The notes under the pieces were generated by a model. It had not been told where the DNA came from and searched no databases. It worked only from the letters and a program-made list of their open reading frames with translations. The translations under genes and the position numbers were made by a program. From Ctena decussata (lineage: Eukaryota; Mollusca; Bivalvia; Lucinida; Lucinidae), in assembly GCA_963989385.1 (NCBI GenBank), contig OZ022511.1, positions 28,452,503-28,516,502 on the forward strand: a DNA stretch of 64,000 bases, read 5' to 3'. This document shows positions 1 through 10,900 of the stretch, piece after piece. Numbering within the stretch: the stretch's first letter is position 1; every line of letters begins with the position of its first letter.

Positions 1-740
1 CAGTGGTTTACTTCTAAGTTGTCACATTTACATCATCTGGCTGCTGATGCTGATATAAGGTCAAGATGACATACTAAAAACAATTGTGTCAGAGTTCTGC
101 TGTAAGTTTTTTTAAATTGTTTTAATAGTGGAAATATTTCCAATATAAAAATATAGAATAAATCTGGACCAACATCTATCATTATGCAATATTTACACTA
201 CACCAAAGAGAAGAGTTTGAATGATATGAAGAACTTATTCAATGCAAAACTTCAACATTAAAATCTAAGACTAGGTCACAGGAATGAGTGGTACAGAATA
301 AAACTTTGGACCAACATCACCTTGTCCAATCGAAACACCGGTTAAACGGTATAAACTCCGGATAAACGTTATTGTAACACCGGGTAACGGCGGCTTCGCG
401 CACAAACTATCATGGCGGCGCCCATACCAGGTAAGAATTTTGTTGTATCTTTGCTTGCAAATAAATGTTTCCGCTGAAATAAAAAGTGAAATCGGTGGAG
501 AAATGATTTATTTTACCATGTATGCTTCGATGCAGAGTGATTTGTATCTGATTTCTTCAAACATTCGATCCGGAGTTGGTGCAACAGTTTCGGCCATGGC
601 CACTTTAGCCGATTTGTCTGCAAACCGTTCGTACTTTAGAAAATATGCAGAGGATATGAACATGTGAGGGGCTTTCGATGAATTTTTTGGTACATTTAAT
701 AGTAATTTTACCGTTTATAATAAAAAGATGCTTTGAAAAT

Positions 741-2842
741 TTTGTTATAAGAATTTCATGGCCAAAATAAAAAGTAACACCGGTTAAAACGGTACAAGAA
801 ACGCTCTTCTATGCTGCTTCCGAATCAGATTCAGAATTGCTTACTGGTGATACGTCCAAAGACAATCATTCACCAGAACCTGTGATTGCGGAAGTTAGTT
901 CATAGACCTTACAAGAGAAGTGAACTCAGTAACTGAAAATCTCTGCACACTCAACAGCAGATATAAGGGAATCTGCCAGGGAGTTCCAATCTGTAATAGT
1001 CTGGGGCAAGAAACTGAACTTGTAAATGCCAGTCCCAGCCAATGGGGCTTGAAATGCCAGGGAATGATGCTTCCTGGTACGCCTGCTTGGGAAAAAAGTT
1101 CATTTGTGGGTATACTGTTGCACCCTTCAGACTTTTATTTAGCAGTATTAGTCCAATATCATCTCGCCTGTTTTTTAGAGATTCCCAATTAAGTTTCTCT
1201 TAATTTTGATTAATTTCGTTTAAATGGTACAAAGCAGTTTTTGTGTGTTTTATAGATCAGCATGAGAAAATATAATCACTATGCCACTATGAACAATACT
1301 TGAAAACTAACGTAGCACTGTATTATATATTGAGAAATAAAGGGGTACCCATGGGGCAGCCAGGATTCGAACCCATGCTAACTACGGCAACTCCTAGCCT
1401 TCCAGAGATATCTGCTTAACCATTTCCGCCACTACGATTCTTCATAAAGAAGTTTGACAGAACCATGTTATGCTTTATTTCTTGGATAGAACTACTCGAT
1501 TAAGTTGTGCGAACACAAGCAGGTATACCTTTATACATGGAATGCCTGGATCGAAATGCTTATACGATATATATAGTTTGTTAATCTTTGAATTGAATCA
1601 TATAATATTTCCAAGCTTCGCTATCGTCTGATCTAGATATTGCTTGTTTTATACCTATTTGTGTTCGCTACAGCTTAATCGAGTAGCCCTATCCGACAGG
1701 CCGTTCAGAGAAATCAAGCTTAACAGTGTTCCGTGAAATTTTCTTCTTAGGAACAGGCGGAGTTGCCGTAGTCGGTATGGGTTCGAAGTACTGGGGTAGA
1801 TGGCCTGAAGAACAGCCATTGACAGCATTTAGACGAAATAAATAAGTCTCGTACATGTACCGATCAGGTCAGGTACAAACCTGTAGCTTCCTGATTGCGT
1901 CCTCGGATGAGGAGGAATCAAGAGAAAAAATGCTCCTTTGAGAGAAAAGATTTCCCTATAGCCCTTAAGGTTAAAGATTGTTCCTTGGGGAGGCAAAATG
2001 GCATGGAGTTTCTTTACCTGGAAATGCACACATTCATCTTGCAAGAACCTGTGCAAATACCTTTTCATTTACCATAACCCTACAAAAATCTTATTCATTT
2101 ATATGAGGCTTTCCCCATTTTTATTTGTGTACAAGTCTTATAGTCCTGTCAGGGTAAGCAATTTAAGAATGCTAATAGACAATGTATACCTTATCAAAAT
2201 GATCCTTAGGAGCAGTCTACTCTGGGTCTACAGTTTCATTCCATTGTCCTTTCTAAATATTCCAAGGATTTGCAGTATGGACATTGAAAGCCATAAAAAG
2301 TGTCTGGAGGTAAATGGTATATTTTTTGGGGAAGCAATTTAATAATTTTCTATTTTGCCTCCCATCTTAGGTTTAACTCGAAATTTCTCCTCTCTGAGTA
2401 GACCCCAGTTGGACGGGCTTCTTTGTCAAGGGAAGCAAACAGCAAGTCATAAAAGTCGTTTCCTTTCGTAGAAATGGTGATAGAATATGAAGGCGCACCC
2501 CTTCACCATAATTCACTTCCAGACCAGCCAATATACATGCAGACTCTAGTAGGGACATGCAAAAAATGCCTACAAGATAACTCAGCCTTGTACAGTTTAA
2601 GATGCATAAGTACATCAATAGGGACCACCTCTCAAAGAAGCAGTTTCTTTCCTTCAGTATTTGTGCAGGGAAGTAAACAAGGAGCCGCAAATATCATTTC
2701 TTTTTGTAGAAATGGAGGACAACATGACGGTATACCAGTTCATCTTTACTAGGTTAACTAGGCTGGATAGAAGAGAGTTTCTCATACCGTATTATCCGTT
2801 GTTACTTTTTGTTTTGGCCATAAAAGTCTTATAACAAAGGGG
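741..2842. mobile_element. Nested element with about 70-bp inverted ends inside the 4.4 kb fold-back
   Basis: 741-812 (ttgttataag...aaaagtaacaccgg) is matched in inverse by about 2770-2842 (ttgttataag on the minus strand, with aaaagtaacaacgg). The ends carry a version of the ACCGGTTAAACGGT motif found at the ends of the outer element, so the two may be related. The interior has only short frames; none is a convincing transposase. A short frame after the left end reads ASESDSELLTGDTSKD and stops near 905. That is too little to identify. Confidence 0.55.
1335..1805. repeat. Fold-back carrying tRNA-like (SINE-type) arms
   Basis: On the minus strand at about 1345-1435 there is a tRNA-like stretch: A-box-like TAGTGGCGGAAATGG and B box GGGTTCGAATCC. 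The second half of the same sequence recurs in the opposite orientation at about 1755-1800 (gagttgccgtagt, atgggttcgaag). Between them ctactcgattaag at 1493-1506 is mirrored near 1676-1690. The acceptor stem cannot be closed, so this is a tRNA-derived repeat rather than a tRNA gene. Confidence 0.5.
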
Positions 2843-4255
2843 GTATCAATAAGGTGGGTTTTCTGCATCCTACCAAAGTTTTATTTTTTTGACTGATGGT
2901 ATACTCCAGTGTGTCTAGTTTATTGAACCATATGTGACTGCGCGGAAAGCCCTACTTACTGAGCTATGGGTCCACAGATGTGGGTGGGGTAATCCAACAT
3001 GGTTTTAGCCTGTCTTGTAAAAACTTTCTCATTTGGTAGAAGAGTACAGCAGACAGCCAGATTTGATAAAATGATTAACAGAACATCTAAACTATATTCC
3101 CATATCATTTTATTTGGTTTAATTTGAACATATGTTGTCAAAAAAGACTTCCTTTGACATTCAACATTTTTTTATATTTTTGTTCTAAATTTTCAATATT
3201 TCTTGGCCTTATGGTTAAATAAACAGACCAGTTGTCATCAAACTAATGTCAAGGAAGCACCCTGACCAGGATAGTCGGGTGATGTGACCAGAATTTCGCA
3301 ATGACCTAGTTTTCATGGTCGACTGAACACATAAACTTGCTCAGAAGATGTTTTTGCATTTAATTTTGACCTAGAATTACGAACCTTTGGCCAAATTACT
3401 ATTTTAACTGCTATATTATGCCCTACACCCCTGTCACTAAAGGTGAAAGAATACATATTGGCTTCAGATCGGATTTCCTTGGCGTCTGCATCTGTGTCTG
3501 GGTCACATACTTTGACCTTGGAAACAAGGTCAAGGTCAGATTTTGATGACCTTGACCTTGTTTCCAAGGTCACAGAAGGACTTAATATGTGACACATACA
3601 CAATTGCAGATGCCAACGAGATCCGCACTGAAGCCAATATGTATTCCCTCACCTTTAGTGACAGGGGCGTGGGGCATAATATAGCAGTTAAAATTGTAAT
3701 TTGACCAAAGGTTCGTAATTCTAGGTCAAAATAGAAAGAAAACCATCTTCCAAGCAAGTTTATGTGTTCAGTCGACCATGAAAACTATGCTATTGTGATA
3801 TTCTGGTCACATCATCTGAATGTCCTTCTCAAGGTACTTCCTTGACATGAGTTTGATGATAACATGTCTGTTCATTTAACAATAAGGCCAAGAAATATTG
3901 AAAAATTGAGGTCAGAAATATCAACAAATGCTAAATGTCAAAGGAAGTCTTTTTTGACATCATTTGTTCAAATTAGACAAAATAAAATGATATGGAAATA
4001 TAGTTTAGATGTTCTGTTAATCATTTTATCAAATCCTGTCTGTCTGCTATACTCTTCTACCAAATGAGAATGTTTTTACAAGACAGGCTAAAACCATGTT
4101 GGATTACCCCACCCACTTCTTTGGACCCATAGCTCAGTAACTAGGGCTTTCCGCGCAGAGTCACATATGGTTCAATAAACTAGACACACAAGAGTATAAC
4201 ATCAGTTAAAAAAATAAAACTTTGGTAGGATGCAGAAAACCCACCTTATTGATAC
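2830..4255. repeat. 1.4 kb imperfect palindrome (core of the 4.4 kb element)
   Basis: 2850-3550 reads as the reverse complement of about 3555-4250: for example, aacccaccttattgat at the right edge mirrors atcaataaggtgggtt at the left edge, and the centre is tgaccttgg/ccaaggtca near 3510-3575. The inner parts (3430-3480 and 3620-3680) match the tail region at 15330-15390 (atccgcactgaa...ccctcacctttrgtg), so tandem-core element ends were captured and then inverted. Confidence 0.7.
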
Positions 4256-4682
4256 CCCCCCTTTCTACGCATCTTTTTGTTATAAACGGTAAAATTACTA
4301 TTAAATGTACACAAAAATTCATCGAAAGCCCCTCACATGTTCATAACCTCTGCATATTTTCTAAAGTACGAATGGTTTGCAGACAAATCGGCTAAAGTGG
4401 CCATGGCCGAAACTGTTGCACCAACTCCGGATCCAATGTTTGAAGAAATCAGATACAAATCACTCTGCATCGAAGCATACATGGTAAAATAAATCATTTC
4501 TCCACCGATTTCACTTTTTATTTCAGCGGAAACATTTATTTGCAAGCAAAGAAACATCAAAATTCTTACCTGGTATGGCCGCCGCCATAATAGTTTGTGC
4601 GCGAATCCGCCGTTATCCGGTGTTACAATCACGTTTATCCGGAGTTTATACCGTTTAACCGGTGTTTCGATTGGACAGGGTG

Positions 4683-4807
4683 AACATGTATCATCATACA
4701 TGTTTATAAGCCAAACCCAACAAAGGGCTTGAATATAATGAGATTTCAAAAACTTCAATGCAGAATCTTAATGCTAAATATAACTCACAGACGGAAGGAC
4801 AAATAAG
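4683..4807. other. Sequence between gene 1 last exon and fold-back element
   Basis: 125 bp of probable 3' UTR. No AATAAA on the minus strand; the nearest lies inside the element near 4516-4521, so the transposon may supply the polyadenylation site. That is inference. Confidence 0.3.
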
Positions 4808-4906
4808 TTACATCAATGTTAGAAAGTCTAATTTCAAAATCTCTGTGAAGTACTTCTTGAGAGTGTGAACTTCTTTCAACTGTGGATAGGCAATCTGGAG
4901 GGCAAC
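4808..4906 (-). CDS. Gene 1, probable last exon (decayed finger-like segment)
   Basis: An acceptor-like caag precedes 4906, with a branch-point-like tgctaaat upstream but only a weak pyrimidine tract. In the required phase 0 it reads 32 codons, VALQIAYPQLKEVHTLKKYF... ending LTLM, then TAA at 4810-4808. The stretch EVHTLKKYFTEI resembles TVHELHQHFAEDI from the first finger of gene 2, but the zinc-binding Cys and His pattern is missing. A 99-nt open stretch can occur by chance, so this stays tentative. The alternatives are a distal exon outside the window or read-through of the previous exon. No AATAAA was seen before the repeat that begins at 4682. Confidence 0.42.
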   Translation of the reverse strand, partial: VALQIAYPQLKEVHTLKKYFTEILKLDFLTLM

Positions 4907-7900
4907 CTTGTGGTATAAATTTAGCATAACAAATTAATGTTTCTTGTACTAACATTACCTCTTACTGTAACACTGACATACATGTAACTTGTTTGTCATT
5001 TCATTAAAATTTAGCCTTTTCAATTTGTAACCCACAGCTTTTTATCTATGTGACAGTAGAATTCACTAAAATAGAATTAAATGTAATCTACCTGAACTCC
5101 ACTCAAGTGCTGTGAGAAAAAGACACATGTACTTACTTCTTCTGAACAAATATAAAGTCTGCCAGTTGTTTCTGTTTCACCGATGTCTGTCTTATCCACT
5201 GTGTCCAAATGTTCCTCATCATTTGTATCAAACTGAATAACTTCAACAGTGATACAGCTTTCTGACTCTGGGGTTTCACAACGACCTTGTTCTTTATCAG
5301 GTGAAGCTTCCCCATCAGCAATATTGTCTTCAATGTCATCAAACAGATTTCTATCCTTTTTCTCACTTGAGTTCATGTGCATACACATCTTACTATGCTT
5401 ATTCAATTGCATTCTGTATCTGAAACTTTTATTACATTTTCTACATTTATGTTCTACACCCAGTTGTAATGGAGTACCGTCAATGCTATCTTTACTAGTG
5501 TTTTTGTCATTATCCTCATGACTGCCATCACCCTCATCATCAATAATACAAACAGTCTTTTGTCTGTTTTTCAGTGAAGTAACCGGCAATAGCTCCGTCG
5601 GCTTTTTAGTTTTCTTTTTGACTGATACATTACCCTCTGTTTGCTCAATTTCTACTTCAACCTTTTCAAGTTTTCTTTTTTTAGGAGATTTGGAAGCAGC
5701 AATTTCCCTAGCCATGCTCATGATTTGCTCCTTAGATTGCTTTGCCAGTTTGACAACTGGCTGTAGATGATGTTTAATAATCTTAGCCTCCTTTTCTTTC
5801 ACTAATTCATTTCCAGGTATTGAATTTGAAGAGTCTTTTTTCTCCTTTTCAGAGTCTTTAGCTTTTTTGCTTGAATTTATGTCAGCTTTATTGATACCCT
5901 TTTTCATAACTGTAGCAGCTCCATTTGTTACAGTATTCCTTTCTTGACTGCCTTCATTTTTACTATATCTTCTTGTTCTAACCATAGGAATATTTTCATT
6001 CAAACCCCTTTTTGTCTTAGAGTTTTCACTATCAGCTATGAGGCGCCTTGGTGCTTTACACTTTCTCTTTGACGCACTTGATCTAGTATCCTTTATCCCA
6101 ACACTCTCACTATTTTCTTCAGCATTATCTATTTCTATCAAAAAACTTCCCTCTGGAGTCTTTAAAACATCTGACTCCTCATTTTCTTCCTTTTCTGTAT
6201 TTTGTGGTTTTACCTGTGCATCACTTTGTAATTGCTGTTTCTTTGGTTTTCTTTTAGTTAATTTTTCATTGGGAAGTCTACTCTCTGTTGACTTTTTGGA
6301 AGAATCAACTTCAGCATTTTCCTGACTTGTATTCACTTCTGTATTTTGTGATATTTTATTGTTCTCTGAAACTCCTGCTTTAACTTCATTATTTCTTTTA
6401 CTACCTGGTGTGTTGTGTTCTGCTTCTTTCCCTTGTTTCAAAGATGCATTGGGACTTTTAGGTGCTACGTTAACTGTATCTCCAGTGTCTCCACTCATAG
6501 GTATTTCTTCTGAAATAGTATCATCCTCATCACTATCAAAGTTGACACTCTGCCCAAAATCTTCAACTTCTTCTGAAACTTTAGAATTTGAATCATCAGC
6601 TTTATCTGGAACAATTGCCTTTGAATCATCAGCTTTTTCTGACATTTTAGTCCTTAATTCATTTACAACTTTATTCAAATGACTATTTGCTTTCCTTGTA
6701 TCTTGTGCTACTTTTAACTTTTTAGATTCTGCTGTTTTTACAGCTGTCTCTCCTTTCTTCTGGTTTGATTTTGTCAGTTTGGGAGAAACAATCAGCTTCC
6801 TACCCTTAGAGGACCTTGTAGTTGGTGATGTTTTAGTTTCTTCCTCATTAGTACTTTTATTGCGCTTCCTAATTTTCTTTTCAGTTTCGGGTACCCGTGG
6901 CCTACCTCTTTGCTCTACTGGTTCAGGATTAACAGATAATGATACAGGTAGAGAAACTCTGTACACTGGAACATTACCTTTCCCACCTTTAGCCCCAGCA
7001 TTAGCAGGAGGAATAGAATTTTCTGATACAGGTGTATAATTAACATTTTCTTTCAGAGATAAAGCCGTTGTATCAGTTTGCATATCAGTGGGACTGGAAA
7101 CAGTTGTGACTGGCTCCACTGGCTGACTCGCAACAGACACTGTTTCGGCATTAGATAGACTGGTATTATAAGACACAGCCTGAGTAGTCAAACTGTTATA
7201 CATGTGCCTGGCTTCTTTGCCTGGAGGAGAGGAAAGATAATTTGCATCGGTCAGTGTCTCTATGGCAACAGACAGGAGGTCTTGATGCTGTGACTGATTC
7301 TCTTCAGCAGTCATCGAACTCATGGTCATCTTCTGTAGACTTGGCATTGTGTTGATCTGAAAAAAGAATTGTTATACAGTACAGAACAGAAAAGGAATAC
7401 ATATTTTGTATAGCCTGTTCGCTTGAAAATGCAACATATTTCCCAATATAATCCCAAAATTGGTGAGAGGTACCAGATTTTGGAATTTCTCTTTCTTAAT
7501 TTTAATCCTGTACATAATTAGATCATCATAATTTTTCAGAAATGTGAGGCATAGCATAAAAAAGTTTCTTTACAGAAATGGACCTGTCATTTTCGCTTCT
7601 TAATTACTATGGTGTATACAATGGCTGTTGGAGTTCCTGTTTACTTTTACATGTTATAACATGTGACTCATATAATGCTATCTTTAGAACAAACTTTGTA
7701 TAACTGAATTTTCATCCAAATCCGTTGTCTTAGAACTACTCTTTGTTTCACCCATATACTTTCAATATACAATTTTGCTTTATTCTATTTTGCATAGAAA
7801 TTTCACAAGGTATGTTTTCGATGAGAAATTACGGCTATATTCAAGAACGTCACTCACACTCCACTCATACTCCACTCATTGAGTTAATCGTCTAGCGGTC

Positions 7901-10900
7901 ACAGGTAGACTCAACTTAGGGCTCGTTGGTATTCACAAAGGTTAGGGAGCTCTGAGTGGACTCGATAGAGTGAGTGAGTGTTGAGTGAGACCGATACCTC
8001 CCTTGAACTCAACTCAAGAGTTGTTTATGAATACGAAAAAGAACTTAACTGAATTTGGTGCCCAAGCTAGTCCGATCATTTGCCGTTTTACATATTTACC
8101 ATTCGTGTTTGGTCATATTTTAGACGAGTCGTCACTTATATGGTATTTCCCCATCCGTCTGTCTGTCCGTTACATGATATATACACTCTGTATTCCACGG
8201 GGGTGGTGGTCGGGCGAGGATGCTGGTTATAACTTCCAGTACCGGGCCGGGGCGTCCTACTTATTTGGATTTAAGTAGGGCACGGGCTTCCTGTGCTTGC
8301 AGTAGGTGCTGGCAGTTTTTTTCAATTCTTTTCTTTTGTCTGTCATTTCTCTTTTCTTTCTCCCTCTCTCTGGGAGACGGCCCCATATAGACTAAAATAC
8401 TGTCTCAAAGGACAGTTAAATTCAAAAACAACGAACAACAACTGTACTCCACTGAGAATCACCTGTAAACATGCGTTATGTGTCTGTCTTACCAAGACGT
8501 TGTGAGAAAATACACTTTAAGAATGCCGGGTCAAGGTCGCATGTGAGGGTCAAAGTTCAAATATTAATATTTTATGTCTGCTTCATAATTTTATAGTAAA
8601 CCCTTCAAATTAACTGCATAGAAAATATGCAGAGAAAAGGAATGATGTGCATTACCGTACTTCTATTTTAGCTCATCTGAGCCAAAAGCTCCGGAGGACT
8701 AATAGGATAGGCAAGCTCCATCATCGTCCGTTGTCATCCGTCCGACCACAATTTCAAACAACTTCTTTTCTGAAACTTTTGGGCTGATTGTAAGCAAATT
8801 TTGTATACAGTGCCAGGGCTTGCGGATGCGAAGAGTTGTTCAAATGGTCTGGGTCACATGATCAACACGGCCGCCACTCCAAAATATAGTAAAAACCTTT
8901 CAGAATCTTCTTCTCCAGAACTATTAGACTGATGATATGTAGCATCGGGTACACAAGTACTACCAAATGACGACTTTGGGTTGACCTTCAATTTTTGTAT
9001 GGCAAGGTCAAATTTGTGTTTTTGGTGCTTTTAACTGAGAAATGTTCAAACAGAAGAGATTATGGAATTAATAGAAGATTTCGCCACTAAAGTTGGTAAA
9101 GCACAATTGGCCCTTGTTCAAGTTAGAAGGACGCCCCGTTACTGGAAGTTACCCAGCACATCCGACGACCCCGTGAATCTAATTCACTGTTATAAGTCAG
9201 AATATATAGATAATTAGGAAGCAGAGGCAAAATTGCACTATAAAAATACAAACATTAGAACTCGCGTCACCGATACATAAAAAAGATGTTTTGCAACGTT
9301 ATTATTTACTACTTGAAACTGGAGTGAAGCTCGAGTCACACTTGGGAAAGGTGAGGTTGAGATAGCTTCGTGAATACAAAAGCTGAACTCCACTCACACT
9401 CTTGTTAATCCCACTCCAGCCACACTTGAGGGATACTTACTCGAGTTTGAGTCGAGTGTGAGTGTGAGTTTTGTTCTTGAATATAGCCGTTAGGATAATT
9501 ATCTCTGATTATCTCTTATACTCCTTCTTATCTGGAGCTCTGCTAATAAATGATTTAAATCAAGAGTACCTGATTTTCTGACTGTGCCATGACAGATGAA
9601 CCCACACTCACGTCATAATACTGATCCTGAAATAGAGCCGTCTCAAAGGCAAACTCTGTAGATGTATTGTGTGTTGTAGTCTGGACAGACCCTCCAGGCT
9701 CCGTAACAACAGCAGAACCATCAGTCTCAATTTCTGCACTGTCTGGGTAACCATTTACATTTAATTTCTGACTGGCTTCAGCTTCCTCTGTAAACTGCTC
9801 AACCTGAACATTGAATTCACTGTAATTGGTATTGTCTTTATCAGGTTTTATGGCAGAAACAGCACTGCTTTCTTTAGGCCCAGGTCCCTTAAGCTGCTCA
9901 TAGGCTAGTATCTCCTTGTAGCCATTAATAACCCCATTCAGTTGTAAAATCTCAGCAACTTCTAGTGTAATATCCATTGTTTCTTTTGCAATGAGAAGTT
10001 TCCCTGTATAGATGTATTTTACCAGGTTGGCTAGCTCAATCACAGGTATACCTGCAAAAATTTTTTTTACTTGTGTTATTTTGCAAATGAGCATATTGGA
10101 CAAGGCTCTAGATAAGAGGGAGATTTTGGTGATAATTAGGGATAATTTTTGTTAATTCTGGATAAAAACATAATGTTGTGACCCCTCATCTGAACCGTCT
10201 CGACGAGACGGTTCAGATGAGGGGTCACAACATATGGTTTCAATGAGAAATAAAATTATCCCTCAATTATCATCAAATACCCCTTATCTAGAGCTCTGTT
10301 GGAGCAATGAAACAAATGTGATGCAAAATAATCAGGTTACCATTAGCTCCAGCAAAGATGTTTACAAAAAGTACAGATATAGTGACATTCTGTGGGATAA
10401 TGGCTGGAGAGAAGACAGCATTTTTCTAAGCTTCTTGCATGCCAGAATGATTTCATGTGATATTGCAAACAGATATGATTTTCTGATGCATAAATTACAT
10501 CTGCAGAGCCACTCGAGAGGCGTTGAAAAACTCACCTTTCAGGCTCTGTATTCCAACATCTCCCTAGGGACTCAGCTGCTGAGGCTGATGCATCTACATT
10601 TTGTAGTACATTGTGTCTCATCATCCTATTAAAATGACTCACTATCTTGGGAAGAAGTGACTGAAGAAACAAATTATACATGAGCTGCGACATGACAAAA
10701 CCAATAAAGTGCACCTCGGGAAGAGTCATATTAACCTGGGCATTTGCCAAGTCTGATAAGAGTCTTTGCTGTCTGCATGGTGCTAGCTTAGACCCTTAGC
10801 TACCGTTAAAGCACTAAGCAGTGCTGGAAACCGCCAGTGGCCCAGTGGCCAAATGCGCCTAAATTTTGTCTGGGGCCACCATAAATCTTCAAATTATGAA

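Larger units (their letters stand above)
318..4682. mobile_element. 4.4 kb fold-back element with 5-bp AACAT flanks
   Basis: The left arm 318-740 and right arm 4266-4682 are inverted copies (both begin CACC(T/C)TGTCCAATCG and include AACACCGGTTAAACGGTA). The direct repeat AACAT at 313-317 and 4683-4687 fits a target-site duplication. Between the arms, 2830-4255 is itself one long imperfect palindrome centred near 3553, and 741-2842 is a nested inverted-repeat unit. No transposase was recognised; the superfamily is not assigned. It lies just downstream of the putative last exon of gene 1. Confidence 0.7.

Noticed and set aside
440..667. 75-codon frame repeated in both arms of the 4.4 kb element (also 4333-4758 minus)
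   Set aside because: Both copies are open, but the differences between them change amino acids (R/G, R/H, D/V), there is no recognised domain, and it lies in inverted terminal repeats. More likely repeat sequence than a protein.
1345..1435. Functional tRNA-Ser gene on the minus strand
   Set aside because: Has A- and B-box-like sequence but the acceptor stem does not pair and it is inside a fold-back repeat.
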